NCBI RefSeq assembly: GCF_902498065.1
Contig: NZ_CABVIR010000001.1
Span: forward strand, 1,116,001 to 1,180,000
Length of the DNA: 64,000 nucleotides
From: Pseudomonas fluorescens
GTDB lineage: Bacteria > Pseudomonadota > Gammaproteobacteria > Pseudomonadales > Pseudomonadaceae
Reading direction: 5' to 3'
In this document: positions 49,682 through 59,074 of the stretch, piece after piece
Position numbering within the stretch: the first letter of the stretch is position 1
Layout: every line of letters begins with the position of its first letter
Position numbers and translations under genes: made by a program
Notes under the pieces: model-generated
What the model was told of the DNA's origin: nothing
The model's database searches: none
Seen by the model: only the letters and a program-made list of their open reading frames with translations

Positions 49682-52444
49682 CTAAGTCCCAGTCTCCGCA
49701 GTAGGTGCCAGATCATCTGGCTGGTCTGGCGGACTACTCTTTCCGGAGGTCTTTGGCGCATCCACCTCCACCTTATTGAAGACCACTTCCCTACGTTCCG
49801 TGTCGTATCCCAACTCAACACTGTCGCCGGCTTGCAGCTTGCCTGCGAGCATTTCCTTCGCAAGCCGCGTTTCGACGGCCTGGCGAATCTGACGTTTCAA
49901 CTCGCGCGCGCCAAACTCAGGCTGATAACCAACATCCGCCAGATGATCGATGAGTGAGCCATCAATTTTCACTGTGATGTTCTGTGCAGCTGCGGTTCGA
50001 ATGACCCGATCAAGCTGAATGCTCACAATCGATCGGATGTTGTCACGGGTAAGGGCATGGAACACGATGATGTCATCAATACGGTTCAGGAATTCGGGAC
50101 GAAAATGCCCTTTCAGGACGCCCATTAGTTCATCGCGTAACGCTTTATCCGTAAGGCGTTCATCTTCGGGGCGCTCAAGATTCTCCATGATAATGGGAGA
50201 GCCCAAGTTGCTGGTGGCAATGATGATCGTATTGCTGAAGTCCACGACACGTCCCTTACCGTCCGTTAGACGCCCATCGTCGAATACCTGCAGCAATACG
50301 TTGCTCACATCGGGATGCGCTTTCTCGATCTCGTCGAGCAGAATCACACTGTAGGGCTTGCGGCGGACACGCTCTGTCAACTGACCGCCTTCGTCATATC
50401 CCACATAACCGGGTGGCGCGCCGATCAAACGAGCAACCGCATGCCGCTCCATGTACTCCGACATATCAATACGAATGATCGATTGCTCGTCACCAAACAC
50501 CGTTTCCGCCAACGCTTTGGCAAGTTCAGTTTTGCCAACGCCCGTAGGGCCAAGAAAGAGAAACGTGGCAATAGGTCTGTTCGCCTGGCCAAGGCCGGCT
50601 CGAGACAAACGAACGGCATCGCTGACCGCGAGAACAGCGTCTTCCTGCCCAACCAGCCGCTCACGCAACGTGTCTTCCATGTTCAACAGCTTTTGACGCT
50701 CTTCCTGCGTAAGCTCGGTCACAGGAATACCGGTGAGACGGGACAGCACCTCGGCAATTGACTCCAGGGTCACCTCAAGGGTTTCGGAACCTGTCTTGCG
50801 CTGCCAGGCTTCTGTTTCCTCTCCCAGTTGCGCTTGTTTTTGACCAATGCGTTCTTCGAAGCCTTTGGATTCATCAAAACGTTTACGGGAAGATGCATAG
50901 TCCTGTTCACGTTTAAGTTGCGTGATTTCGGCTTCCAGCTCCTGGATGCCAGCCGGCCTTGAGGAGGAACTGATTCGAACACGGGCCGCGGCCTGATCGA
51001 TCAGGTCAATGGCTTTATCCGGCAGGTAGCGCGAGGTGATATAACGATCCGACAGCTCTGCTGCCGCCACAAATGCTTCATCGGCGAATGTGACCTGGTG
51101 ATGAGCCTCAAGCTTATCGCGTAGCCCACGCAAGATAATGATGGTCTGTTCGACGGTGGGCTCGGATATCAGCACAGGCTGAAAACGTCGCTCAAGCGCT
51201 GCGTCTTTTTCGATGTGCTTTTGATACTCATTGAGTGTCGTCGCACCGATCAAACTAAGCTCCCCGCGTGCCAATGCGGGTTTAAGTACGTTGGCAATAT
51301 CCAGGCCGCCCTCCTCACCACCCTGCCCCGCGCCATCGATCGTATGCAGCTCGTCGATGAACAGAATAAGCTCCGAGCTTTTTGCGGCGACTTCATCAAG
51401 TAGTTGCTTGGCTCGCTCCTCGAATTCACCACGATATTTAGAGCCCGCAACCATTGAGTTCAGATTGATTTCAACAAGCCGTCTGCCACGCAGAATCTCA
51501 GGGACATCGCCCTTTACTATTCATTGTGCAAGCCCTTCAACGATGGCTGTTTTACCGACGCCAGGTTCGCCGATAAGAACCGGATTGTTCTTTCTGCGCC
51601 GCGCCAGCACCTCGATGGTATTTTCGATTTCCTGCGCGCGCCCCAGTACGGGATCGAGTTTGCCCTCACGAGCCAGTGACGTCAGGTCGCGACCGAACTT
51701 GTCGAGTGTCGGTGTTCCCGTCGGGGTGTCGACTCGCCCATCCTCAGCCCCCTTACCCACCACCTTTACCACCTTCTGCCGCAAGGCTTCAGGCGTTACG
51801 CCGTATTTTTTAAGCAATGTCCCGGCGATACTTTCTGGTACAGAGGCAAGCCCGATCAACAAATGCTCTGGGCCAACGTACGAATGTCCTAAATCACGAG
51901 ATGCCTGGAACGCAAAATTGAAAACTTTCTTTAACCGTGGCGAAATGCTCATCTGGTCCACCGGGGCCTGGGCCTCCGCTGTGCCCCTCTGAGCATGTTG
52001 ATCGATGTAGCCTTTGATCTCGTCCGGAGAAAGCTTCAGCTCCTTAAGCAACGCCGTACCCACATCGGTATCCGCAAGCACGTACAACAAATGCTCAGTA
52101 TCGAGCTCGCTACGGTTGAGCTCATGGGCTTTCTCACCCGCGCGTTGCAGGATTTCCAGCGTCTGGGAACTGAATGCATCGGTTGCATCGACAGATTCTC
52201 GAGGCACTTGCGCAGAGAGCCTGAAGTCATCACCCGCTTGATCTTTTGCTCCGCCCATGCTGTCGAAAAAGCGGGACACACCCCCGCCCAGTAGAGAGTC
52301 GAATGGATTCAACATGCTTTGATGGCGTAAGAGTTGACGGTAATCGTGGTCGCAAATGGACATTGTCCTGGCTTGGCCATTTTGCGATACGGTCACTCGC
52401 GCTACAGCGGGTCTCGCATTACATATTTCACAGAGAGTAGCCAT
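49682..52444 (-). pseudogene. clpG: ClpG/ClpK-type AAA+ disaggregase gene interrupted by an in-frame TGA
   Basis: If the TGA at 51523-51521 were sense, the reading frame would encode 920 residues, near the roughly 950 of ClpG/ClpK. Residues 1-40 carry the ClpG-type Cys element ([10 protein letters not shown]). Clp_N repeats follow (about 90-240), then NBD1 Walker A GEPGVGKT at 292-299. The stop falls at codon 308, where the family normally has Arg in the GLAQ-R-I sequence. After it come NBD1 Walker B, the middle domain, NBD2 with GPTGVGKTELAKALAET, and the C-terminal ClpB/C domain, all without further damage. ClpG works without DnaK to solubilise heat aggregates. One CGA-to-TGA change would explain the break; read-through, sequencing error or a true null allele remain possible. 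Confidence 0.85.
51521..51523 (-). other. In-frame TGA nonsense codon within clpG
   Basis: The codon lies between GGCTTGCACAA and ATAGTAAAGG on the coding strand. Both flanks align in the same frame to conserved ClpB/ClpC sequence, so only this codon breaks the gene. No in-frame restart with a ribosome binding site lies close downstream; the next Met is at 51454, after the NBD1 Walker A motif. Confidence 0.9.
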
Positions 52445-52854
52445 GATGAGTTGTCTCCAAAGATGGATAACACGGACTCATTCAGATGGATCTACGTCCC
52501 CGTAAACGATGCTCAAGACATAGGGGCATGAGATCCGCAATACGCTGAGATTGCTCAGGAAGACGATTACGTTGGAGGGAATGGCAGTCTCGGCAGACGA
52601 CGCCGTCCAATAACGATAGTCGGATCTCATCAAAACACGCTATGGGCGACCCAGGATACCGACGAACGACGTCTGATAAATTCGTGCTCAAAAATACCGC
52701 CAGTCGTAAACCACCAACTCATCAGCAAATGAGGCTATGGAATCACCAGCGTGATCGAGCAACGATTCGATGTCGGAATTCGCAGGGGCGAATCGATCAG
52801 CAAGGACATGATTGCGGTTCGCACCAAAACCATCGGATAAAAAAAACGCCGAAA
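52445..52854. other. Gene-poor region between clpG and an efflux-gene remnant
   Basis: This roughly 410-base stretch has no convincing gene on either strand. It should include the clpG promoter. A short inverted repeat (CTGAG-4-CTCAG on the minus strand, near 52543-52556) is present. I saw no clear heat-shock sigma factor promoter. Confidence 0.5.
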
Positions 52855-53181
52855 ATGACAGCAAAAGAACGAGCGCGCGAGGTCTTGCCTGCGCTGGAGG
52901 AAACGGAGAACGCGTTCAGCGATTACGGCAAGCGCCAACAACGACTATAGTCAATGGTGCGTCAGAGCGAATCCAGCCTTTCCGCTACCAACCTGGCCTC
53001 AATCCAATACCGCGAAGGCACGGCGGATCTCCTCGTGCTTCTTGATGCGGATCGTGAACGTCTCGCAACCGAAGACACTCAGGCTCAGACCTCGAACGAG
53101 GTGTATCGAGGCATCGTCGCCATTTATAAATCACTTGGCGGTGGATGGAGTTATCCCCCCGGGCAAGTCGTATCCCGCTGA
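52855..53181 (+). pseudogene. Remnant of a NodT-type outer-membrane efflux gene (C-terminal end)
   Basis: The plus strand reads ALEETENAFSDYGKRQQRL, then an in-frame TAG (52948-52950), then SSLSATNLASIQYREGTADLL and YRGIVAIYKSLGGGWSYPPG to a stop at 53181. These are the conserved last 110 residues of TolC-like outer-membrane factors, as in the intact gene at 45714-47240. The rest of the gene is absent and the piece has an internal stop, so it is a decayed fragment. It lies directly before the peroxiredoxin gene. Confidence 0.85.
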
Positions 53182-53217
53182 GCAGACCCCAACCGCCCAT
53201 CTATAAAGGCTCAAGCC

Positions 53218-53754
53218 ATGCACACTTCAGAATTGGATGATGCGAAAGAAACGAATGGCGACCTGGTTCAGGGGCCGCTGCCGGCCGGCACTGTCGCGCC
53301 CGACTTCACTCTGTACGCAACCCCTGATCAGCAGTTGTCCCTACGCGAGCTAAAGGGAAATCCCGTGATACTGGCGTTTTATCCCGCAGACTGGACTTCG
53401 GTTTGTGGCGACCAACTGACCTTGTACAACCAGTTGCTACCCACATTCAGAGAATACGGTGCGACGCTACTGGGTATCTCGGTCGACAGCGCTTGGTGTC
53501 ATCAGGCCTTTTCCAAAGATCGGAATTTTCACTTCAGCCTGCTCGCCGATTTCGAGCCCAAAGGGGCTGTGGCGCGACAGTATGGAGCGTACGACGCCCA
53601 CCTGGGAGTTTGTAAGCGGGCGTTGTTCGTGATTGACAAGGAGGGAGTGATCGCCTGGAGCTACATCTCACCAATGGCAATCAATCCGGGGGCGGACGGC
53701 ATTCTGGATGCGCTGGATGCTCTGGCGAATTCATCACAAAGCACGCCAACCTAA
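53218..53754 (+). CDS. Peroxiredoxin (AhpC/TSA family)
   Basis: The 178-residue thioredoxin-fold protein has the peroxidatic motif PADWTSVC with Cys63, a resolving-type Cys near 132 (LGVCKRALFVIDKEGVIAWSY) and no signal peptide. It should reduce peroxides in the cytoplasm, using a thioredoxin or glutaredoxin donor. It lies 17 bases before a DsbA-like gene, so the two probably form a redox operon. Confidence 0.88.
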   Translation: MHTSELDDAKETNGDLVQGPLPAGTVAPDFTLYATPDQQLSLRELKGNPVILAFYPADWTSVCGDQLTLYNQLLPTFREYGATLLGISVDSAWCHQAFSKDRNFHFSLLADFEPKGAVARQYGAYDAHLGVCKRALFVIDKEGVIAWSYISPMAINPGADGILDALDALANSSQSTPT

Positions 53755-53771
53755 AATTAACAGGTGATCCC

Positions 53772-54299
53772 ATGGCCACTCTCAAAGTCCCGGTAAGTGC
53801 CAGCGACCATCGCCAGGGAAGTGCGCATGCCAAGGTCACACTGGTGGAATTTGGCGACTATGAATGTCCCTACTGCGGTTTAGCGTATTGGGTCGTCAAA
53901 AAGCTACAGCAGCATTTTCGCGATGATCTGCAGTTTGTGTTCCGTAACTTTCCACTGACCACTGCTCACCCGCATGCGATGGCTGCAGCTGTCACCGCTG
54001 AGTTTGCCGGGAGTCGAGGATTCTTCTGGGAGGCTCACGACGAATTGTATGAAAATCAGGATCGATTGGGCCTGCCGCTGTTTCGGGCCATCGCTCTAAA
54101 ACATGGCCTCTCCGACGAAGAACTCTATCTTGCCATGCAAGACGGTACCTACGTACCCAAAATAAAATCCGATTTTAATGGCGGCGTACGCAGCGGCGTG
54201 AATGGCACCCCAGCGTTTTACATTGACGGGCTTCGCTATGACGGGGCTCCAGAGTTCACCGAGATGAGTCAGATGATTGAGCTTTCGTTAGTGAGTTGA
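53772..54299 (+). CDS. DsbA-family thiol oxidoreductase (cytoplasmic, CPYC)
   Basis: The 175-residue protein has the active-site motif CPYC (Cys32, Cys35) in VEFGDYECPYCGLAYWVVKK, a helical insert and the cis-Pro loop GVNGTPAFYIDG near residue 143. It has no signal peptide, so it probably acts in the cytoplasm, possibly with the upstream peroxiredoxin. Similar thioredoxin-like genes occur in heat-resistance loci with clpG and psiE. Confidence 0.87.
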   Translation: MATLKVPVSASDHRQGSAHAKVTLVEFGDYECPYCGLAYWVVKKLQQHFRDDLQFVFRNFPLTTAHPHAMAAAVTAEFAGSRGFFWEAHDELYENQDRLGLPLFRAIALKHGLSDEELYLAMQDGTYVPKIKSDFNGGVRSGVNGTPAFYIDGLRYDGAPEFTEMSQMIELSLVS

Positions 54300-54509
54300 C
54301 GAAATCGCTAGATAGTGAAATCGCTTGGCATCACCCACACCGTAGCCGAGGGCGAACGTGCCCCATTGCGCAGCGCACCAGGTGTGCATTCGATAATATT
54401 TCAATACGGGAGATTGAAGAATCCACGGTGCTGCCAACGATAAGCATCGCTCATAAAGCAGCGGCACGAAAATATCAGCCCAGCGAAACGAGGACATAAA
54501 AAATTGGCG

Positions 54510-54698
54510 ATGTTAATTTTTGACAGCTCGGAAGATTCCATAGTCGAGGCCCGTGTCCTGGTCGAGGCGCTGAATGAATGGTTGGCGGAACAGCAGCCCA
54601 GTTGCCCGCTAAGGTCCGCCCGTGCGCAATGTTGCTATCGGCCCGATGGCACGCTGGATTCTGTATTGACCGTACTAACAGACGTGGTGGTGGACTAG
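54510..54698 (+). CDS. Small hypothetical protein
   Basis: This possible 62-residue acidic product (with EDSIVEARVLVEALNEWLAE near its start and two Cys in the middle) has plausible amino acid composition but no recognised family. GAGGA lies upstream but is better spaced for a TTG at 54504 than for the ATG at 54510. It stands alone between the DsbA-like gene and ltrA. Nothing further is seen in 54300-54503 or 54699-54820. Confidence 0.35.
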   Translation: MLIFDSSEDSIVEARVLVEALNEWLAEQQPSCPLRSARAQCCYRPDGTLDSVLTVLTDVVVD

Positions 54699-54820
54699 GT
54701 CAGGTGTTGCACTCAGTTTTTGCGACCGCCCCCAAAGGTTGACGCCTATACCCGTCCACCCGTTCGCTTATCCGTTAGTTTCCTTCTACATTAAAGAGGT
54801 GCACACGGAGCCAGCAGCGA

Positions 54821-55921
54821 ATGAAATCTTTGAAGTATTATGAAAAAAATCGACACGCCACATGGTTAGAGTTGTTTTTTGACCTCATTTTTGTTGTTGC
54901 AATTGGCAAGGTTACGCATACTCTCGGACATCTTCATCACGGCCACTTTGAACAGGAGCAATTATGGACATTTTTACTGCTTTTTGTTCCATTATGGTGG
55001 ATCTGGTCCAGCCACACGATTTACTCAAATAGGTTTGATACAGACAGTAACCTTCACCGCTTGGCAACATTATTTTTAATGTTGCTGCTCATTGTGCTGT
55101 CTGCACGGATTGGGGAAGAATTGGAAGTAAACTATGCGCTTGTTATTGCCTGCTATTTTGGTATACGTGCCATCATCAGTATTATGTACATTACGTCCAT
55201 AAATAAATTCGATCACCGTAGCGAATTCTCCTCCAGGCTTGGCTTCGCCCTGTTAGTTAGCGCAGTTGTTAGTCTTTCATCCATTCTTTTTGACCCACCT
55301 ATGCGTTACCTTGTCGCTTACATTGGGATTTTACTTGACATTCTGCTCCCTCTATTTTCTTGGGGTAAGCTAAAGCCATTGCCCGCACATACAGAACATT
55401 TGGTTGAACGACTAGGTTTACTCACCCTCATCTTATTGGGCGAGTCGGTAATTAGCCTTTCTGGAGGGTTATCTGACATTCAATGGGATCGTTATAATGT
55501 GATGGCGGCAATCACCGGATTTATCATGATTTGCAGTATCTGGTGGATCTATTTTGATAGCTTTTACCTACTGAGCAAAAATGAAAGCAGTATGAGTGGA
55601 CACTCCTTAATCTACTCGCACCTTTTTCTATTTATGGGGCTAGCACTTCTCGCAAATTTGATCAGGCATGCGATCTTGAATGACATTGCGATGCGCGATT
55701 TCCAGATTACGTCAATCATCGGCATGGTCTTATTTTTCCTAGGTAAGCAATATGGCTATTTCATAGCCGTACCTAGAATAAGGAAATACATACTACAAAA
55801 CACCTTGATCGTGTTTTCTTTGGGTGGGTTGGTTATATTCCTACCCCGCGTCGAGTACATATTGGTCGGCCTAACAGCAACCATGATCTGTTATGTTTTT
55901 CTAAATTTCAGATATCGTTGA
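54821..55921 (+). CDS. ltrA: LtrA (low temperature requirement A) family membrane protein
   Basis: The 366-residue protein has the LtrA signature TWLELFFDLIFVVAIGKVTHTL near residue 15, about ten transmembrane helices and the LLTLILLGESVISLSGGL repeat block near 205. LtrA was named from cold growth of Listeria but its activity is not known. The gene is strikingly AT-rich compared with all neighbours, which is strong evidence of recent transfer. Its ribosome binding site is weak. Confidence 0.85.
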   Translation: MKSLKYYEKNRHATWLELFFDLIFVVAIGKVTHTLGHLHHGHFEQEQLWTFLLLFVPLWWIWSSHTIYSNRFDTDSNLHRLATLFLMLLLIVLSARIGEELEVNYALVIACYFGIRAIISIMYITSINKFDHRSEFSSRLGFALLVSAVVSLSSILFDPPMRYLVAYIGILLDILLPLFSWGKLKPLPAHTEHLVERLGLLTLILLGESVISLSGGLSDIQWDRYNVMAAITGFIMICSIWWIYFDSFYLLSKNESSMSGHSLIYSHLFLFMGLALLANLIRHAILNDIAMRDFQITSIIGMVLFFLGKQYGYFIAVPRIRKYILQNTLIVFSLGGLVIFLPRVEYILVGLTATMICYVFLNFRYR

Positions 55922-55945
55922 ATCTTTATAATTAGGCCATATCAC

Positions 55946-56110
55946 GGGTGGATCAGCTATCCGCGCGCACCAAAGACTCAGCAGCTGATTGTCGAGGACT
56001 GGCGCACTGCGGTTCGTGCCGAATGTGGTGAGCTGTTCAAACCCTTCACCCAGTCGCTATACATCGACCTAACAGATAACTCGCAGACACCAACAAGTGG
56101 CAAAACCTAA
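55946..56110 (+). pseudogene. Remnant of a second luciferase-like monooxygenase gene
   Basis: The piece reads GWISYPRAPKTQQLIVEDW and then FKPFTQSLYIDLTDN to a stop at 56108-56110. It matches codons for GWINYPRQPKMQRLIVEDW and YKPFAQSLYIDLAEN in the intact gene at 59300-60283, with clear divergence at the DNA level. Only about 54 codons remain, with no start or upstream part. It ends in the last bases of the convergent oxygenase gene. Confidence 0.85.
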
Positions 56111-56922
56111 TCAAAGAAGGCCAGGGTGCGAACTTCGATACTCTCGCGCGGCGGGGCTCCCGGCGGCGTATTGGGGTCTTTGAAGGCGGTATGGGGCGTG
56201 AAGCGGGCACGGCCGTCGTGACGTGAGTCATACCCCTTGATCAGCAAGACTTCGTCACGGCGCATGTCCGGAAAATAGTACCAGCGCTGTTGCGGATTGT
56301 AGGCCAGGTGGTAGATCTCACCGATACGATCCGGATAGACCAAGTCGGTGGCCAGCAGGTCATTGGAGTCAAGCGTCGAGGCGTCCAGCACGGCCAGCGG
56401 CGAGCGCTTGACGGGCCCGCTCATCGGGCGCCAGAGGTTAATCTGGGCCACCGACACCAGTGCGGCGGCCAGATCCTGGCCCAGCACGTCGCGAATACGC
56501 TCAGGACCCGAGCGCTCGGTGTAGTCATTATGCACACGGCTGGCTGGGCCGCGAATATCCCGCCCCTCGGCGTCGCTGCGCCTGGTGTGGTCGAAGATGA
56601 CGACCCGGCTCGCGCCCGTCAGCTCCTTGATCAAGGCCTTGACCTCGTCATAGTAGACGCTTTCCACCAAAGCATCGTCGTAGAGGTCGTCGACCACCGT
56701 ATCCCGCCGATGGAGCTCAAACCCCTGCTTGTCCAGAGACAGGCTGCCTGCCAACGGACGACCGTTGTGTATCGTGACCTCGCGCTCCTCCTGCTCGGCA
56801 AAGTAGTGCGGTTCACTGTCACCGGTCAGAGCCTCGGTATGCACATAGGGCTTCGCATCGTGCTTGACCAGGTAGGTCAGTGTCGTGATGACGCTAGCGG
56901 GCGTATCAGTTGTGTGCTTCAA
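56107..56922 (-). CDS. CmcJ/NvfI-like oxygenase or methyltransferase-fold protein
   Basis: The 271-residue protein resembles the CmcJ/NvfI (AsaB, gibberellin desaturase-like) family: VIFDHTRRSD near residue 108, RGPASRVHNDYTERSG near 123 with a likely metal-ligand His-x-Asp, INLWRPMSGPVKRSPLAV near 160, and RFTPHTAFKDPNTPPGAPPRES near 240 with the second ligand His. Members are 2-oxoglutarate-dependent oxygenases or act beside them in secondary metabolism. The start is a TTG at 56922, supported by the strong GGGAGGTGT site just upstream. It stands apart from any known biosynthetic cluster in the window, so its substrate is open. Confidence 0.78.
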   Translation of the reverse strand: MKHTTDTPASVITTLTYLVKHDAKPYVHTEALTGDSEPHYFAEQEEREVTIHNGRPLAGSLSLDKQGFELHRRDTVVDDLYDDALVESVYYDEVKALIKELTGASRVVIFDHTRRSDAEGRDIRGPASRVHNDYTERSGPERIRDVLGQDLAAALVSVAQINLWRPMSGPVKRSPLAVLDASTLDSNDLLATDLVYPDRIGEIYHLAYNPQQRWYYFPDMRRDEVLLIKGYDSRHDGRARFTPHTAFKDPNTPPGAPPRESIEVRTLAFFD

Positions 56923-57241
56923 GTAACACCTCCCGGTCTGCTGACCGCTTCCGGCGTGGTGTCACCGTGGCGGATCTGTAACTTGTACGTAGACACCATC
57001 CCGCTCAATCGTATGCCTTCGAATGGACACTATCAAATGTAGCCCGAGGTGCATGGCACCCGACCGGTAGAAAAGGACCACTCTTACCTCAGCATCGACG
57101 ACCAGCTTGACCATGACTGGCGTGTCGCACTCCGGGTCTGCGCCGATCATGAGCATCCGATATCCCGGCCCGCCCTTTACAATCGTTTGTCTGCCATAAC
57201 GGGTTCGGACGTTGGTTAAATCAAACTTCCCGCACCACTAT
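56923..57241. other. Gap between the CmcJ-like and OprD-like genes
   Basis: This 319-base region holds the upstream region of the CmcJ-like gene. A 64-codon open frame on the minus strand (56962-57156) lacks a ribosome binding site and recognisable features, so I do not call it. I see no terminator or repeat. Confidence 0.5.
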
Positions 57242-58549
57242 CTAGAGAAGCGGAATGCTATAGCTTACAAAAACTCGATTCTGATCTACGTTTCGAGATG
57301 CTTCGCTGTTGGACTTGCCGTTACGCCAGCCGAACCCGACGCCTTTGAGCGCTCCGGATTGAAGGACGTAGTCCAGACTAATGTCTCTTTCCCATTCCTT
57401 TTGGTTGTTGCCTGACGTAGTTTTAATATTATCGCCGGAGAGGTACATGACCGAGCCTTTCAGGCCAGGGACACCCAGAGCGGCGAAGTCGTAAGCATAC
57501 TGACCGAAAGCTGTGCGCTCGCCTGCACGGGTGAAAGTTTGGATCAGGCGGTCTGTATACAGATACAGGCTTGCTCCACCGGCGCCCTTGTCTGTCAGGC
57601 TACCCTGACTGAGTTGAGTGAAGTTGCTGCCATCCGACACACTTTGGTACCCCGCAGTAATCGCGTGACCACCCAGTGTGTAAATCAACGCGGCACTCCA
57701 GGTACGGTTGTCGATCTCTCCACTACCGTTTTTGGTGTAGCCACTCATTCTGTAGCCTGACGTCCCGGAGCTATTTGCCCCTGACGAGTCAGTTTTGAAA
57801 TAGCGCAGGTCGGTTTTAAGGGACTGATTGTCCGAGAGGGCAAGGGTGTGAATTAATCCCATAAAATGCTGCGTATAGTAGTTGTCGAGGCTGGCGTAGT
57901 AGTACTGAGCTGTCAGATCCTTGGTGACGTTCCAATCGCCCCCGGCGAAGTCAAACTGATTGCTTTCCCGCGTACCACCAGCAACGGCCAACCCCGTCTG
58001 ATCGCTCGAACCACGTCCTGTTGCATGTTCGATCCGACCTCCAGTCAAGGTCAGCCCCTTGAACTCGCTCGAGGTGATTTGACCGCCCTCGAAGGTTTGT
58101 GGAAGCACGCGCCCATCGTTGGCGACCAGAATTGGGAGTTTCGGAATCAAAGTGCCGTAGCGAAGTTCAGTTTTCGACATTTTGACTTTTACGGTCAGCC
58201 CGAGCCGGCTCCACTCGTCGACGGCACGGTTGTCACTGTCAGAAGGCATCATGCTGCTACCGACATGCCGTCCTTTGCCACTGTCCAAGGTAACTCCCAG
58301 CAACCCCAGGCCATCGACACCAAAGCCAACCATTCCATCGGTATAGCCCGATTTGAAGTCCAGCATGAAACCCTGCGCCCATTCTTCGGTTTTGGAAGGT
58401 GCGGCAACGCCATCGCGGTTGTCGTTATTGAAGTAGAAGTTTCTCATTCCCAAGGTGGCTTTGCTATCACTCAGGAAGTCAGCATGCACCTGGGCACTCA
58501 GGGTGATACTAAGAAACACCGAACTTGCAGTTATTGTTTTTCCACTCAT
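57242..58549 (-). CDS. OprD-family outer-membrane porin
   Basis: The 435-residue protein has a signal peptide (ending QVHA-D near residue 23) and OprD features: LGMRNFYFNNDNRDG near 33, EWAQGFMLDFKSGYTDGMVGFGVDGLGLLGV near 56, alternating beta-strands throughout, and a C-terminal aromatic-rich end (FVSYSIPLL). OprD-type channels admit amino acids, aromatic acids or similar small nutrients. The gene may serve neighbouring redox enzymes, but no specific substrate is indicated. Confidence 0.9.
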   Translation of the reverse strand: MSGKTITASSVFLSITLSAQVHADFLSDSKATLGMRNFYFNNDNRDGVAAPSKTEEWAQGFMLDFKSGYTDGMVGFGVDGLGLLGVTLDSGKGRHVGSSMMPSDSDNRAVDEWSRLGLTVKVKMSKTELRYGTLIPKLPILVANDGRVLPQTFEGGQITSSEFKGLTLTGGRIEHATGRGSSDQTGLAVAGGTRESNQFDFAGGDWNVTKDLTAQYYYASLDNYYTQHFMGLIHTLALSDNQSLKTDLRYFKTDSSGANSSGTSGYRMSGYTKNGSGEIDNRTWSAALIYTLGGHAITAGYQSVSDGSNFTQLSQGSLTDKGAGGASLYLYTDRLIQTFTRAGERTAFGQYAYDFAALGVPGLKGSVMYLSGDNIKTTSGNNQKEWERDISLDYVLQSGALKGVGFGWRNGKSNSEASRNVDQNRVFVSYSIPLL

Positions 58550-59074
58550 TTATATAGCGCTCCATTTGTTATTTTAAAGTGATAGAAGCAACGCAAAATT
58601 TTCAGGTGTGCGTTTTTTATTATTCTTAATACCCTGCTGAAAACGAGAAGTCGACGATACCTCCCCTCCTGCATCAAGTTAATATTGTTAATGCAAGTTC
58701 CAAAGTCGCTCATCGCACCTGTTTCTGTTATGCAGCGCGATAGCGTTAGAGCGGATTGTGTGAGAAAGGCGCAGGGAGTGCCTTGCCTGGGGAAATGGAG
58801 TTCTGCGTTGCGGTCTGAAAATTTATCTTATCGTCTGAATTTCAGGACTGGGGCCGGACACAATTGTCGGTCGAGTACCCAAAGGCTCAGCGGGCTGACC
58901 TGACGACTGTCCTCTATAGCAACCCGCGGCGCGCCGATCACGACGCCCAAGGCCTAGACTGCGGTGTAACCAATCTGCGTCAGGTACCGGGACGGACGAC
59001 GAACATGGCGGTTCCCCGCAACGCCGCCTATTCTTGCTGGATGGTCTCCCTGCTTTTGCTCAGGCGATGTATCG
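58550..59074. other. Gene-poor region upstream of the oprD-like gene
   Basis: About 525 bases contain the oprD promoter region (AT-rich near 58550-58690) and no convincing gene. Part of 58900-59074 may be further decayed sequence of the Old Yellow Enzyme remnant that follows, but I could not match it by eye. Confidence 0.45.

Noticed and set aside
51455..51523. Selenocysteine or programmed read-through at the clpG TGA
   Set aside because: The family has Arg here, not a redox residue, and I saw no SECIS-like hairpin just downstream. A nonsense mutation is simpler.
52445..52620. Heat-shock (sigma-32) promoter for clpG
   Set aside because: Short matches to CTTGA and CCCC elements exist but in the wrong order and spacing.
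52482..52691. 69-codon minus-strand open frame upstream of clpG
   Set aside because: Sequence looks random and no start signal is visible.
56962..57156. 64-codon minus-strand open frame upstream of the CmcJ-like gene
   Set aside because: No ribosome binding site and no conserved pattern recognised; kept only as a note on the gap.
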